This document shows, in pieces, positions 1-8,146 of a DNA stretch of 64,000 bases (its first letter is position 1; the number at the start of each line of letters is the position of its first letter). Source of the DNA: CAZIPE01 sp964541305 (GTDB taxonomy: Bacteria > Patescibacteriota > Saccharimonadia > Saccharimonadales > UBA7683); contig CAZIPE010000003.1 in the NCBI GenBank assembly GCA_964541305.1, forward strand, positions 7,408 through 71,407. Direction: 5' to 3'. Under the pieces are notes generated by a model, which made no database searches, was not told where the DNA came from, and worked only from the letters and a program-made list of their open reading frames with translations. Both the position numbers and the translations under genes were made by a program.

Positions 1-2
1 CC

Positions 3-290
3 TACATATACAAAAAGAGCAGGCTCATTTTAACTAACCAAAAAGTGGTTTTTATTCAGTACCATAGCCTTATCAGTCGACAGATATCACAGCTCAACAT
101 TGGTGAAGTTGAAGACGTTAGTGTGGTTCAGCCTACATTGATAAACAGAATTTTCAAAACCGGTACAATCACCATTGAAACAGCAGGGGAGCAACACAAC
201 TATAAGTTTTCTAATGCAGAAAATCCGTATGAGTTTGCGCACCGTACGATTCAAGCGCACGAAGGCGCTATTCAAGAATACGGTAATTAG
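3..290 (+). CDS. Bacterial PH-domain protein, C-terminal part (gene enters from upstream of the window)
   Basis: The reading frame is open from the first bases of the window to the stop at 288-290, so this is the last ~95 residues of a longer protein and the GTG at 45 is probably internal. The segment GEVEDVSVVQPTLINRIFKT followed by GTITIETAGE is the beta-strand pattern of the bacterial PH-like (YdbT/bPH2) domain, a small membrane-proximal fold of unknown ligand. The N-terminus, which may hold membrane helices, lies outside the window. The assignment to bPH2 is from family knowledge and the function is unknown. Confidence 0.6.
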   Translation, partial: YIYKKSRLILTNQKVVFIQYHSLISRQISQLNIGEVEDVSVVQPTLINRIFKTGTITIETAGEQHNYKFSNAENPYEFAHRTIQAHEGAIQEYGN

Positions 291-312
291 TACAACAATT
301 TAGTTGAAGGAG

Positions 313-714
313 CTACGTATTTAAACTGAGTTTTGTGTAGGTTGCTTCACGTTCAAGTTTTGTGCTGAGCTCGAAACTAGTGCACGCATCTTTTGAGCAA
401 TTGTTAGCTTTGTAGGTATATCGGCCACCGAGTTCATTGAAAGCGATGTTGTTTTCATCTTTGAGGCTCTCAGGGTCAATTCCTTTAAGCACTTCAGCGT
501 TAATTGCCTTGGGGTAGTGACCATTTTTTTCAAAATAGGCTTCAAGTTGGTAGTACGTTGCGTTAATATCAGTTTTTGCGACATCGTCGCGATTGTCTGC
601 ACGGAAGCCGCGGACATTGGCAATTGCTACCGTTGCAATAACAACAAGAATTAGTATGAAGGCGAGCAACTCTATTACCGTAAAGCCCCCAGAATTATTT
701 TGTATGCGTTTCAT
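313..714 (-). CDS. Type IV prepilin-like protein
   Basis: 133 residues from ATG 714. A short basic leader ending in Gly is followed by FTVIELLAFILILVVIATVA, the class III prepilin signal: cleavage after Gly by PilD, mature Phe1 and conserved Glu5, then the hydrophobic N-terminal helix. The C-terminal globular part has a Cys pair (CSKDAC). A -10 box TACAAT (reading the minus strand, 724-729) lies 9 nt upstream of the ATG, so the leader is at most a few nt. Probably a minor or major pilin subunit; a second prepilin is at 6725 and a PilB-like protein at 5479. An in-frame upstream start at 762 is possible but would spoil the prepilin leader. Confidence 0.85.
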   Translation of the reverse strand: MKRIQNNSGGFTVIELLAFILILVVIATVAIANVRGFRADNRDDVAKTDINATYYQLEAYFEKNGHYPKAINAEVLKGIDPESLKDENNIAFNELGGRYTYKANNCSKDACTSFELSTKLEREATYTKLSLNT

Positions 715-723
715 GGTGTTTCT

Positions 724-792
724 ATTGTAGCAAATTACCCCCGCGCAGTATAATAGAAACATACGGGTGGCTAATTGAAAGTGAGGGTAGTT
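724..792. promoter_or_regulatory. Divergent promoter region between prepilin and recA
   Basis: Two -10 boxes point away from each other: TACAAT on the minus strand (724-729) for the prepilin and TATAAT on the plus strand (749-754) for recA. The recA transcript would carry a leader of ~33 nt with a GAGGG ribosome-binding site before GTG 793. No SOS box was recognised by eye. Confidence 0.55.
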
Positions 793-1836
793 GTGGCAAA
801 GGCTGATAAATCAAAAAAGGAGAAGAAGGTTGAATCTGGTGTAAGTGAGGGAAAGCAAAAAGCTTTGGGTCTTGCGATGGAGCAAATTACAAAGCAGTTT
901 GGCGATGGCGCCATTATGAAATTGGGCGATTCACATAAAAGTGACGTCGAAGTATTTAGCTCAGGAGCTCTCAGTTTAGACCTCGCACTTGGTGGTGGCT
1001 TCCCGCGCGGACGAATCATAGAAATATACGGCCCGGAAAGTAGTGGTAAGACAACACTAACACTGCACGCAATCGCTGAAATTCAGAAGTCAGGTGGCAC
1101 CGCAGCGTTTATTGATGCCGAGCACGCGCTCGATCCACAGTACGCCAAGCGTCTGGGAGTTGATATCGAAAACCTGTTTGTTTCTCAGCCAGATAACGGT
1201 GAGCAGGCCTTGGAAATTTGTGAAACACTGGTGCGCTCAAACGCGGTTGATTTGGTGGTAGTAGACTCTGTTGCGGCACTCGTGCCACAGGCCGAAATTG
1301 AAGGGGATATGGGGGATAGTCACATGGGTCTTCAGGCGCGTCTGATGAGCCAGGCCCTCCGTAAGCTTACCGGCATTATTAGCCGTAGTAAATGTACGGT
1401 CATCTTCATCAATCAAATTCGTATGAAGATTGGTGTGATGTTTGGCAATCCGGAAACTACTACAGGCGGAAATGCTTTGAAGTTCTACTGCTCGGTTAGA
1501 ATTGATATTCGTCGAATAGGGCAGATTAAAGACGGTGAAAATATCATTGGTAACCGCACAAAAGCCAAGGTGGTGAAAAATAAGATCGCTCCCCCATTCA
1601 GAATTGCAGAATTCGACATTATGTATAACGAAGGAATCTCAGCAGCCGGTGACGTTGTAGATCTTGGTGTGCAATATGGCATTGTCGGCAAAGCTGGCTC
1701 ATGGTTCGACTACGGCGATGCAAAAATTGGCCAAGGTCGTGAAGCTGCGAAGCAGTATCTGCGTGATAATCCAAAAGTAATGGAAGAAATTACCAAAAAA
1801 GTAAGAGATGCGGCTGCAAAAGCCGAAGCTGAGTAG
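793..1836 (+). CDS. recA: Recombinase RecA
   Basis: RecA coats single-stranded DNA, drives strand exchange in recombinational repair and triggers LexA-type self-cleavage. The ~347-residue protein has the Walker A GPESSGKTT, the Walker B-like VDLVVVDSVAAL, the L1/L2 region around MGLQARLMSQALRKLTG and FINQIRMKIGVMFGNPETTT, and the usual acidic C-terminus. The start is GTG 793 because GAGGG lies 6-8 nt upstream and the protein then begins MAKADKSKKEK; a TTG at 775 gives six extra residues. It is followed 2 nt later by a tight run of small genes ending in recX, the regulator of RecA. Very confident. Confidence 0.98.
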   Translation: MAKADKSKKEKKVESGVSEGKQKALGLAMEQITKQFGDGAIMKLGDSHKSDVEVFSSGALSLDLALGGGFPRGRIIEIYGPESSGKTTLTLHAIAEIQKSGGTAAFIDAEHALDPQYAKRLGVDIENLFVSQPDNGEQALEICETLVRSNAVDLVVVDSVAALVPQAEIEGDMGDSHMGLQARLMSQALRKLTGIISRSKCTVIFINQIRMKIGVMFGNPETTTGGNALKFYCSVRIDIRRIGQIKDGENIIGNRTKAKVVKNKIAPPFRIAEFDIMYNEGISAAGDVVDLGVQYGIVGKAGSWFDYGDAKIGQGREAAKQYLRDNPKVMEEITKKVRDAAAKAEAE

Positions 1837-1838
1837 AG

Positions 1839-2405
1839 GTGAAAAAAGCGGTCATTTTACACGGTACAGATGGAAACCCAGGGGCTAATTGGTTGCCTTG
1901 GGTAAAAAATCAATTAGTTGAGTGTGGTTATGATGTCTGGATACCACTCTTGCCCGAAAACCACACGCCAAACAGATACATCTACGATAAGTTTTTAAAA
2001 GAATCAAGCTGGGATTTTACAAACAATCTTTTAGTTGGACACTCCTCTGGCGCGACAGCAGTATTAAATCTGCTGCAATGTGAGTGGCTCCCTAAAGTTG
2101 ACACGGTAATTTTAGTGGGTACATTCTTGAATGAGAAGTTGCTAGAAGGTGTGTCATGGTATGAACCAGGACAGTTTGATAACTTATTTCCGGAAAAGCT
2201 TGACATCGAGTTAATAAAAAACAAAGCCAAGAACTTCTATTTTATTCACGGCGATGATGATCCGTATTGTGATACCAATGATGCAAGAAAGCTATCCGAA
2301 GAAGTGAGTGCCAAATTCATCGCTGTTCCTGGGGGTAAACATCTCAGCAGTAACCGAACTGAGCTACCTGAGATATTGCCAATCTTGGAAGAGATTAGTT
2401 CATGA
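1839..2405 (+). CDS. Alpha/beta hydrolase, RBBP9/YdeN type
   Basis: 188 residues from GTG 1839, only 2 nt after recA, with AGAGG overlapping the recA stop as ribosome-binding site. The N-terminus KKAVILHGTDGNP, the nucleophile elbow GHSSGA, a late Asp (HGDDDPYC) and a final His (GGKH) match the serine-hydrolase triad Ser-Asp-His of the RBBP9/YdeN family. These are small cytosolic serine hydrolases of uncertain substrate. It overlaps the next gene by 4 nt, so it is probably translationally coupled. Substrate unknown. Confidence 0.85.
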   Translation: MKKAVILHGTDGNPGANWLPWVKNQLVECGYDVWIPLLPENHTPNRYIYDKFLKESSWDFTNNLLVGHSSGATAVLNLLQCEWLPKVDTVILVGTFLNEKLLEGVSWYEPGQFDNLFPEKLDIELIKNKAKNFYFIHGDDDPYCDTNDARKLSEEVSAKFIAVPGGKHLSSNRTELPEILPILEEISS

Positions 2406-2719
2406 CCAGCCTACCATCAAATCTAGATTTAACGGTAGTACAATCTTATCTGAAGCAAGTATGCACTGAGCGAGGATTTGACGACGAAGACGTGCAAACT
2501 AAAATGATGTTGCTCGCCGAAGAAGTTGACGAGTTGGCGCGCGCAGTGCGCAAACATACTGGCGGAAAAATGAGCAAAGAAACGCATCACTCTGAAGTAG
2601 AGGATGAGGTTGCCGATGTGATGATTGTATTAATAGATATTTGCAACAAGCTTGGAGTCGATCTACAAAAGGCGTTTCTAGAAAAAGAAAAGAAGAACGC
2701 GAAAAGGACTTGGAAATGA
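2402..2719 (+). CDS. MazG-like nucleotide pyrophosphohydrolase
   Basis: 105 residues. EEVDELARAV followed by EVEDEVADVMIVLIDICNKL is the MazG/all-alpha NTP-pyrophosphatase signature: ExxE and ExxD pairs that bind Mg2+ and the NTP phosphates. Such enzymes remove damaged or surplus (d)NTPs. ATGA overlaps connect it to the hydrolase upstream and the S51-like gene downstream, suggesting one transcript with recA. Confidence 0.85.
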   Translation: MTSLPSNLDLTVVQSYLKQVCTERGFDDEDVQTKMMLLAEEVDELARAVRKHTGGKMSKETHHSEVEDEVADVMIVLIDICNKLGVDLQKAFLEKEKKNAKRTWK

Positions 2720-3312
2720 CAAAATATGTTCTGCAATCTGGCGGAATGAAAAATAATCCCGAGAGAGCAAAGAGGTTTATTGAGGAGGTTGTTAAAGACC
2801 TCGGTAGTAAACCGAAAATTCTATTCTGCTTCTTCGCTGAAAAGCGGGAGAACTGGGAAGAAAAGTTCGATAAATACCAAGAAGGTTTTAATGAATTAAT
2901 GCCCCAAGGGGTGAACCCACAATATTTACAAGCTTTTCCTGATGTATTCGAAGAACAGATAAATAATGCTGACGTTGTGTACATGCATGGGGGCGATGAC
3001 GAGCTTATTATGCACAGACTGTCCAACTTTGATTTACCGAAAATCTGGGAAGGTAAGGTTGTAGCCACAAACTCTGCAAGTTCAAATGCACTTTCAGCTA
3101 GCTTTTGGACATGCGACTGGAGGATGTGTATGGACGGTCTGGGGGTGCTACCGATAAAGTTTATTCCCCATTACAAATCTGGCTGGGGTAGTGAAGAAGA
3201 ACGTGGGCCAATTGATTGGGGGACCGCTAGAAATGATCTTGCTGAATATGGCGATAAGAGTTTGCCGATTTATGCACTTGAAGAAGGCGAGTTTGAGGTG
3301 TTTGAAGTATGA
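2716..3312 (+). CDS. Peptidase S51 (dipeptidase E)-like protein
   Basis: 198 residues from ATG 2716, which overlaps the MazG-like stop as ATGA. The fold markers are the N-terminal LQSGGMKN, MHGGDDELIMHRL in place of the usual GGGN(T)F-L motif, a possible nucleophile Ser in TNSASSNAL where the family has SAG, and FIPHYKSG for the catalytic His. Peptidase E releases N-terminal Asp dipeptides; the nucleophile neighbourhood here is altered, so activity is uncertain. A second S51-like gene is at 51594. The fold is fairly sure and the activity is not. Confidence 0.7.
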   Translation: MTKYVLQSGGMKNNPERAKRFIEEVVKDLGSKPKILFCFFAEKRENWEEKFDKYQEGFNELMPQGVNPQYLQAFPDVFEEQINNADVVYMHGGDDELIMHRLSNFDLPKIWEGKVVATNSASSNALSASFWTCDWRMCMDGLGVLPIKFIPHYKSGWGSEEERGPIDWGTARNDLAEYGDKSLPIYALEEGEFEVFEV

Positions 3313-3746
3313 CCGCAACTAACCACGCATTAACGGGGGCGGCGATCGCGACACTTATTAGGCAGCCGCTTTTGGCAATTCCACTAGCGTTTGCGAGTCA
3401 CTTTTTTTGTGATTCACTCCCCCATTTTGGCATGAAGCTAAAATTTGGGAGTCGGGGAATGTGGACGTATTTGTATGCAGAGGCATTTGCGATGCTGATT
3501 CTTATGACGTTCCTGCTCATTTCTGGTACGGAGCAAGCGGTAGCATATTTGGTTGTTGGATCGCTTGTTGCCATGAGCCCCGATCTGGCGTGGTATGTCT
3601 ATGGCAAAAAAGGCAAGTTGGGTAAACCAGAAAAATATAGCTGGTTGAATAAGGTCCACTATAAGATTCAATGGTCCGAAACAAAATGGGGTATTATCCC
3701 TGAACTGTTCTGGGCAACTTTTATGATGACCATTATATTGAAGTAA
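3309..3746 (+). CDS. YdjM-like (DUF457) membrane-bound metal-dependent hydrolase homologue
   Basis: 145 residues, starting with the family signature TNHALTGAAIA, followed by several hydrophobic helices and conserved His/Asp positions (ASHFFCDSLPHF, MSPDLAW, NKVHYKIQ). YdjM-like proteins are inner-membrane proteins of the metal-dependent hydrolase superfamily with unknown substrate; E. coli YdjM is SOS-regulated, which fits the recA neighbourhood. It overlaps the previous gene by 4 nt. Confidence 0.75.
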   Translation: MTATNHALTGAAIATLIRQPLLAIPLAFASHFFCDSLPHFGMKLKFGSRGMWTYLYAEAFAMLILMTFLLISGTEQAVAYLVVGSLVAMSPDLAWYVYGKKGKLGKPEKYSWLNKVHYKIQWSETKWGIIPELFWATFMMTIILK

Positions 3747-3782
3747 GGTACAATTTTATCAATAGAGAAAAGAGTGTACGCC

Positions 3783-4448
3783 ATGAAGGTTACCAAGATA
3801 GCTCAGCAGGTAAAGCGCCAAGATCGATACTCGATATATATTGATGGGGCATATCTGTTTTCGTTAAATGAATATCAACTTGCAAACTCAGGACTCAGAA
3901 GCGGAAAAGAACTATCTCAGGAAGAGGTAGATAATTTTGCGAAAGAGTCGCAGTTTGGTAAAGCATATGAACGCTCACTAAATTACGTGATGATTCGACC
4001 ACGTTCCGAAAAAGAAATTGAAGACTACCTTGTTCGTACTTTTCTTTACCCAAAAGCAAAATCGTATCTTAATAAAAATGGCGAACGTGTCTATCTTAAG
4101 CAAGAGGTAGATAAGCAACAGGTGAAAGATATGATTGTGCGTGTCATAGAACGTTTACGCGAAAAAGGTTATATCAACGACACATCATTTACCTCGTCAT
4201 GGGTTCGTTCACGACAACTGCACAAAATGCCGAGTAAGCGACGGCTTGAACAAGAACTTCGCGCGAAAGGGGTAGACCCAGAAATAATTGCGACAGTATT
4301 GCAAAACGAACATGTGACTGAAGTGGGCAATTTGCAAGAGCTGATTGCTAAAAAACAAAAACAAATAAAGTACCAAGATACCCAAAAACTAACTACTTAC
4401 CTACTTCGCCAAGGATTTAACTATGATGATATTAAGGAGGCTTTGTAA
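3783..4448 (+). CDS. recX: Regulatory protein RecX
   Basis: 221 residues from ATG 3783. RecX binds and inhibits RecA filaments. The repeated three-helix units are visible: AYERSLNYVMIRPRSEKEIE, a middle unit with RLREKGYINDTSFTSSWVRS and RRLEQELRAKGVDPEIIATVL, and the final TYLLRQGFNYDDIKEAL. A -10-like TACAAT is at 3749. The stop overlaps the next start (TAATG). A GTG at 3774 would add three residues. Confidence 0.93.
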   Translation: MKVTKIAQQVKRQDRYSIYIDGAYLFSLNEYQLANSGLRSGKELSQEEVDNFAKESQFGKAYERSLNYVMIRPRSEKEIEDYLVRTFLYPKAKSYLNKNGERVYLKQEVDKQQVKDMIVRVIERLREKGYINDTSFTSSWVRSRQLHKMPSKRRLEQELRAKGVDPEIIATVLQNEHVTEVGNLQELIAKKQKQIKYQDTQKLTTYLLRQGFNYDDIKEAL

Positions 4449-4935
4449 TGCTTAAAACAAATCGACAATCCGCAGTTAACCCGAAAATTGATGAAGAATC
4501 ACGAGCATTATTTCACGATATTGTAAGANNNNNNNNNNNNNNNNNNNNNNNNNNNNNNNNNNNNNNNNNNNNNNNNNNNNNNNNNNNNNNNNNNNNNNNN
4601 NNNNNNNNNNNNNNNNNNNNNNNNNNNNAGTTAACCCGAAAATTGATGAAGAATCACGAGCATTATTTCACGATATTGTAAGAGTTAATGAAGAAGTGTG
4701 GTTTCAAATGGGGCTCGAATTTGGCGCTGCAATCGTATCGGGTGAGTTAGAAAAAAAAGCCACAAAGCATCTTAGAAGAGCAGTGCGAGAGATTGCGCTA
4801 GCTACCGATATATATCTAAACTACGCTAATCGTGAACAACTTTTGACTCAGACGCCAGTGATTGCGACCGGCGAAAGGGGTTTACCGCCTGAATCAGACC
4901 AGTCGTCTCTTTCACCGCCCCGGACCGAACAATAA
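4448..4935 (+). CDS. Small helical protein of unknown function, split by an assembly gap
   Basis: The start ATG overlaps the recX stop and an AAGGAGG lies just upstream. After 27 codons the gene runs into 100 N (4529-4628). The 55 bp before the gap (4474-4528) is repeated exactly after it (4629-4683). If the duplicate is collapsed, codon 27 joins the GTT at 4684 in the same frame and gives a protein of ~110 residues, mostly helical with a Pro/Ser-rich tail. I do not recognise the family. As deposited, the coding sequence is broken by the artefact. Its last 110 bp overlap the convergent PRC-barrel gene. Confidence 0.6.
4529..4628. other. Assembly gap of exactly 100 N
   Basis: 100 consecutive N, a standard scaffold-gap placeholder. 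The flanks carry the same 55-bp sequence (4474-4528 and 4629-4683), the size of a common de Bruijn k-mer overlap, so the true sequence probably has a single copy and no gap. Confidence 0.95.
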
Positions 4936-5398
4936 TTGTTTTATCAGTTAGCTCGACTATTTGAGAGCGGTGAATAATGAGGTTGCTCGAGACAAAGTTT
5001 TTTATAATTGATTGCCCCACGTGTATCTTTTGCACAAAGAAGCCATCGGTTTCAATGGTGTATTCAACGACTTTGCCAAGTTTACGTTTTTTCTCGTCAA
5101 TCACTTGCTTGCCGATGAGTGTAAAGTGAAAGTTGATGACCTCATTTAAGCGCACCAACTCCTCATTTAATTCCATGATTGAATCGGCGCCATTTACAAT
5201 AAAACCAAGCGGTCCGTATTCTCTAATGTCGGCCGTGTGGATGACGCTCGTGCTGTGAATTCGTGGTCCACTTGCATAGTAGGCGGTAATTTGTAATTTG
5301 CGGGGGTCAATAATTGGTTGCTGGGCCATCCCGAGCTTGCCACCATTCTGCAGGCTCATAATCGGCACGGTTTCGAGGTTTTTATTAAGAACAAGCAT
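4826..5398 (-). CDS. PRC-barrel domain protein
   Basis: 190 residues from ATG 5398; ATG 5404 would add two. Two beta-barrel segments are visible: residues ~15-60 (MSLQNGGKLGMA..., PRKLQITAYY) and ~98-150 (IGKQVIDEKKRKLGKVVEYT, SSNLIIHRSQIVELTDK). PRC barrels occur in RimM and photosynthetic reaction-centre H subunits and usually mediate protein or RNA contacts. A TACAAT box ends 6 nt before ATG 5398, so the mRNA is probably leaderless. Its 3' end overlaps the preceding plus-strand gene by 110 bp. Specific role unknown. Confidence 0.75.
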   Translation of the reverse strand: MLVLNKNLETVPIMSLQNGGKLGMAQQPIIDPRKLQITAYYASGPRIHSTSVIHTADIREYGPLGFIVNGADSIMELNEELVRLNEVINFHFTLIGKQVIDEKKRKLGKVVEYTIETDGFFVQKIHVGQSIIKNFVSSNLIIHRSQIVELTDKTIIVRSGAVKETTGLIQAVNPFRRSQSLASESKVVHD

Positions 5399-5478
5399 AT
5401 ACATATTGTAGCACCTTAGCCTGGATAGATTGGGTAGTTACTGCAGTAAAGGTTATGGTTTTTTGCTATACTTTTGGT

Positions 5479-6699
5479 ATGTCATCATCAGAAAAAATTA
5501 ACGTTCGAATAAGAGCGTCACAGGCGACGGGGAAAAGTGGCGCCTCAATGACTCACTTCAACGCACCATCGGGGCACTTTATGGATATCATCTCGAAATC
5601 TCTTGCTGCAAAAGCCTCAAGTATACACATTGAACCAACAGAGTCTCGCGTAGTAGTACGTTTCCGAAAAGATGGAGTTATGCGAGAGGTTCAGGCGTAT
5701 GAAAAAAAAGTTCATCTTCCATTGGTTTTGCATATCAAAACCGTGGCTCGCGTTCAGCCCATTGATCAGAGTGCTGAATGTGGAGGTCCATACATTTTCG
5801 AGCATGAAAATGCATCTCATCGTCTGAGCATATCGACGCTACCCACTCGTTATGGTGAGAAAGTTGTTATATCTATTGAAGACGTTCGGCAATCCAGAAT
5901 ATTGTCATCACTTGGAATATGGGGATCAACTCTCAGCGAAATAAAAAAGTGCCTCTCTGCGCAAAAAGGATTACTTGTTGTTGCAGGGCAGGAAAAAAGG
6001 TATCTTGCTCAGACGATTCAATCCATGCGGACGCTTCTTGGAGAACATGATATCAAGTCTACATCGCTTTCCCGACCAACCTTAAAAAGTCCCCAGCTTG
6101 CCCAGATTTCAGAAGGGGTACTGATTGTTGAAGATGTAGGTAGCTCCAAAGTACTGCGTACGCTTCTTGAAGATAATGCTTCAAAACAGTTGGTGATTGT
6201 AGGGTTGCCTGTATCTTCGGTTGAGGGTGTATATACATTTCTTACATCTAGCGGAGCAGAGAGTCATTTAATTGAGCATAGTGTAAACGCAGTGTTGCTG
6301 CAGCGAGGAGTAAGAGTGTTGTGCGCGAACTGTCGTGTGGCACATACACCAGATGATGATGAACTACGAGTAATGTATAAGATGTGTGGCGTGCAGAAGG
6401 CGACATTTAATAAAGTGATTCATGAACTTGAGTTGAGCGCTCGAGAAGAGTTTGCAGACATTGCATCTCAGAATACTAGTACAAGCTTTAGTGAAGTAGG
6501 ACAGATATATACTGCACAGAAGGGCGGGTGTGATTCCTGTTTCGGCACCGGCTTTGATGGCACTATACTGTTGTGTGAGTTGCAAAAAAACACCGCGAAG
6601 TCCGGCGCAGGCAAGCAGATTAGCATGGCAATGGATGGCGTCGTGAAAGTTCTTTGTGGAATTACCAGTCTTGAAGAAGTTGAACGCGCGGTTGCATAG
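5479..6699 (+). CDS. PilB/GspE-family protein with a degenerate ATP-binding site
   Basis: 406 residues from ATG 5479, 6 nt after a TATACT box. The N-terminal half follows the secretion ATPase pattern (KAASSIHIEPTESRVVVRFR, then DGVMREV; STLPTRYGEKVVISI). Where PilB has a Walker A (GPTGSGKT) this protein reads VVAGQEKRYLAQTI, and the Asp box and Walker B are not recognisable (GVLIVEDVGSS). The zinc-type CxxC pairs near the end (LCANCR, CDSCFGTGFDG) are kept. It is followed by a prepilin gene. It is likely a non-hydrolysing structural or regulatory paralogue of the pilus extension ATPase; a true PilB would have to be elsewhere in the genome. Confidence 0.75.
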   Translation: MSSSEKINVRIRASQATGKSGASMTHFNAPSGHFMDIISKSLAAKASSIHIEPTESRVVVRFRKDGVMREVQAYEKKVHLPLVLHIKTVARVQPIDQSAECGGPYIFEHENASHRLSISTLPTRYGEKVVISIEDVRQSRILSSLGIWGSTLSEIKKCLSAQKGLLVVAGQEKRYLAQTIQSMRTLLGEHDIKSTSLSRPTLKSPQLAQISEGVLIVEDVGSSKVLRTLLEDNASKQLVIVGLPVSSVEGVYTFLTSSGAESHLIEHSVNAVLLQRGVRVLCANCRVAHTPDDDELRVMYKMCGVQKATFNKVIHELELSAREEFADIASQNTSTSFSEVGQIYTAQKGGCDSCFGTGFDGTILLCELQKNTAKSGAGKQISMAMDGVVKVLCGITSLEEVERAVA

Positions 6700-6724
6700 G
6701 GATTAATATTAACTAACGAAAGAG

Positions 6725-7141
6725 ATGAAAATGGGACAAATGAAAAATGAGAAGTTGTTAGGTAACGCACAAGGATTCACAGTTATAGAAATAGTAGTCG
6801 TTATTGTGGTACTTGGTATCGCGGCAACACTTGTACTGCTGAAGTTTAATACTTTAAACGCCGAGGTGCGAGACGCGGATCGAAAAGCTGACATTCGACT
6901 GATTGAATCAAAACTATCAGAGTACAAATCGGCTACTGAGGCCTATTCACCATCACTTTCTGAACTCTCGAACCTTCCTGATGATGCAAAACAAGACATG
7001 AAGGGCGTCCCCTATTTATACGAGGCAAAAACGATAGATAACAAAACGTGTAACGATGATTCAAAAGACGAGTGTATGAGCTACAAGGTCTCAACAGTGC
7101 TTGAAGCAAGTAGTGAGTTGTACGTACGAACCAGCCCATAG
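6725..7141 (+). CDS. Type IV prepilin-like protein
   Basis: 138 residues. The leader MKMGQMKNEKLLGNAQG ends with Gly followed by FTVIEIVVVIVVLGIAATLV: class III prepilin cleavage site, Glu5 and hydrophobic helix. The globular domain contains a Cys pair (CNDDSKDEC), as in the first prepilin at 313. The start could also be ATG 6731 or 6740; GAAAGAG lies just before 6725. It is 25 nt downstream of the PilB-like gene and probably cotranscribed. Confidence 0.85.
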   Translation: MKMGQMKNEKLLGNAQGFTVIEIVVVIVVLGIAATLVLLKFNTLNAEVRDADRKADIRLIESKLSEYKSATEAYSPSLSELSNLPDDAKQDMKGVPYLYEAKTIDNKTCNDDSKDECMSYKVSTVLEASSELYVRTSP

Positions 7142-7191
7142 GGCAGTCGAAATTCGAAAAAAGTATCTGATGTGGGTATACTTACTGGGAT

Positions 7192-7680
7192 ATGAATATT
7201 CAGGTTGAAACTACTGATGCTAATCAGACACTAGAATTTGCGCGCCTGGTAGGTGCACGGCTGAGGGGCGGTGAAGTATTTGAACTTAAAAGTGACATCG
7301 GGGGAGGCAAAACTGTCTTCGTGAGAGGTTTGGTTGAGGGATTCGGTTCAAAAGATCCCGTGGCGAGTCCCTCTTTTACTATCAATCTTGTCTACGGCCG
7401 AAAAGATGGCAAGACATTCCATCATTTTGATTTTTACCGTCTCGATGATCCGGGTATTATGACACGAGAGCTCGGCGAGGTGGTTAACGATGAAGATGTG
7501 GTGACAGCCGTAGAGTGGAGTGACAGCGTAAAAGATGTGTTACCTAAAGAACGAGTGATGGTTGAAATTATAGCTATTAACGAAAACACCAGACAGATCA
7601 CTTGCCATTATCCAGATAATTTCGCCTATCTTTTTTCTCAAGAAGACTTTCATGAAGAAAAACAGAAAGTGACGGCATGA
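7192..7680 (+). CDS. tsaE: tRNA threonylcarbamoyladenosine biosynthesis ATPase TsaE
   Basis: 162 residues. TsaE is the ATPase that cycles the TsaB-TsaD complex making t6A37 on ANN-decoding tRNAs. The P-loop SDIGGGKTVFVRGL, the switch region ASPSFTI and the HFDFYRLDDP motif, then TAVEWSDSV, are diagnostic; the usual GAGKT is GGGKT here. A TATACT box (7177-7182) lies 9 nt upstream of the ATG, leaving a leader of about 3 nt. It overlaps tsaB by 4 nt (ATGA). Confidence 0.93.
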   Translation: MNIQVETTDANQTLEFARLVGARLRGGEVFELKSDIGGGKTVFVRGLVEGFGSKDPVASPSFTINLVYGRKDGKTFHHFDFYRLDDPGIMTRELGEVVNDEDVVTAVEWSDSVKDVLPKERVMVEIIAINENTRQITCHYPDNFAYLFSQEDFHEEKQKVTA

Positions 7681-8066
7681 TTCTCGTGTTAAAAACTGAT
7701 TCACCCGAGGCGATGATTGCACTGTATGAAGATGGTAGCTGTGTTGACACAATGATATGGCATGCTCACAAGGAACTTTCCAGTACACTCCTCGGTAAAA
7801 TAGATGAACTATTGCTCGCTCGCAATGTTCAAAAAAATGATCTCACAGGCATAGTCGTATTCAAAGGTCCGGGCTCATTTACTGGTTTACGTATTGGAAT
7901 AACCGTAGCGAATACCCTAGCCTATTCACTACAAATACCAATAGTGGGCAGTGAGGGTGAAGACTGGATAGCTGAAGGTCTGCAAAAAATTACTGAATCA
8001 CAAAAAACTGAAATCATTATCCCCCTTTATGGTAGTGAAGCTCATATAACTCAGCCAAGAAAGTGA
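7677..8066 (+). CDS. tsaB: TsaB-like t6A pseudo-peptidase subunit, short form
   Basis: 129 residues against ~220-230 in typical TsaB. The N-terminal ASKHA lobe is present (MILVLKTDSPEAMIALYE; FKGPGSFTGLRIGITVANTL is the family signature), while the C-terminal lobe is missing after ~residue 115. The N-terminal lobe makes the TsaD dimer contact, so the short form may suffice. It is coupled to tsaE by ATGA. It ends in an ordinary stop with no further coding in other frames, so it looks like a naturally short protein rather than a frameshift. Confidence 0.85.
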   Translation: MILVLKTDSPEAMIALYEDGSCVDTMIWHAHKELSSTLLGKIDELLLARNVQKNDLTGIVVFKGPGSFTGLRIGITVANTLAYSLQIPIVGSEGEDWIAEGLQKITESQKTEIIIPLYGSEAHITQPRK

Positions 8067-8093
8067 TCATCAGTGTAGTGGAGTGTCAAAGTG

Positions 8094-8122
8094 TTGACAT
8101 CCATTATGCTTATCGTTATGAT
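8094..8122 (+). promoter_or_regulatory. Sigma-70-type promoter for the VPETG protein
   Basis: A perfect -35 TTGACA (8094-8099), a 17-nt spacer and -10 TATGAT (8117-8122), 24 nt before ATG 8147. It is one of the few near-consensus -35 boxes in the window. Confidence 0.8.
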
Positions 8123-8146
8123 GTAACGAGTAAACAGGAAAATAAA

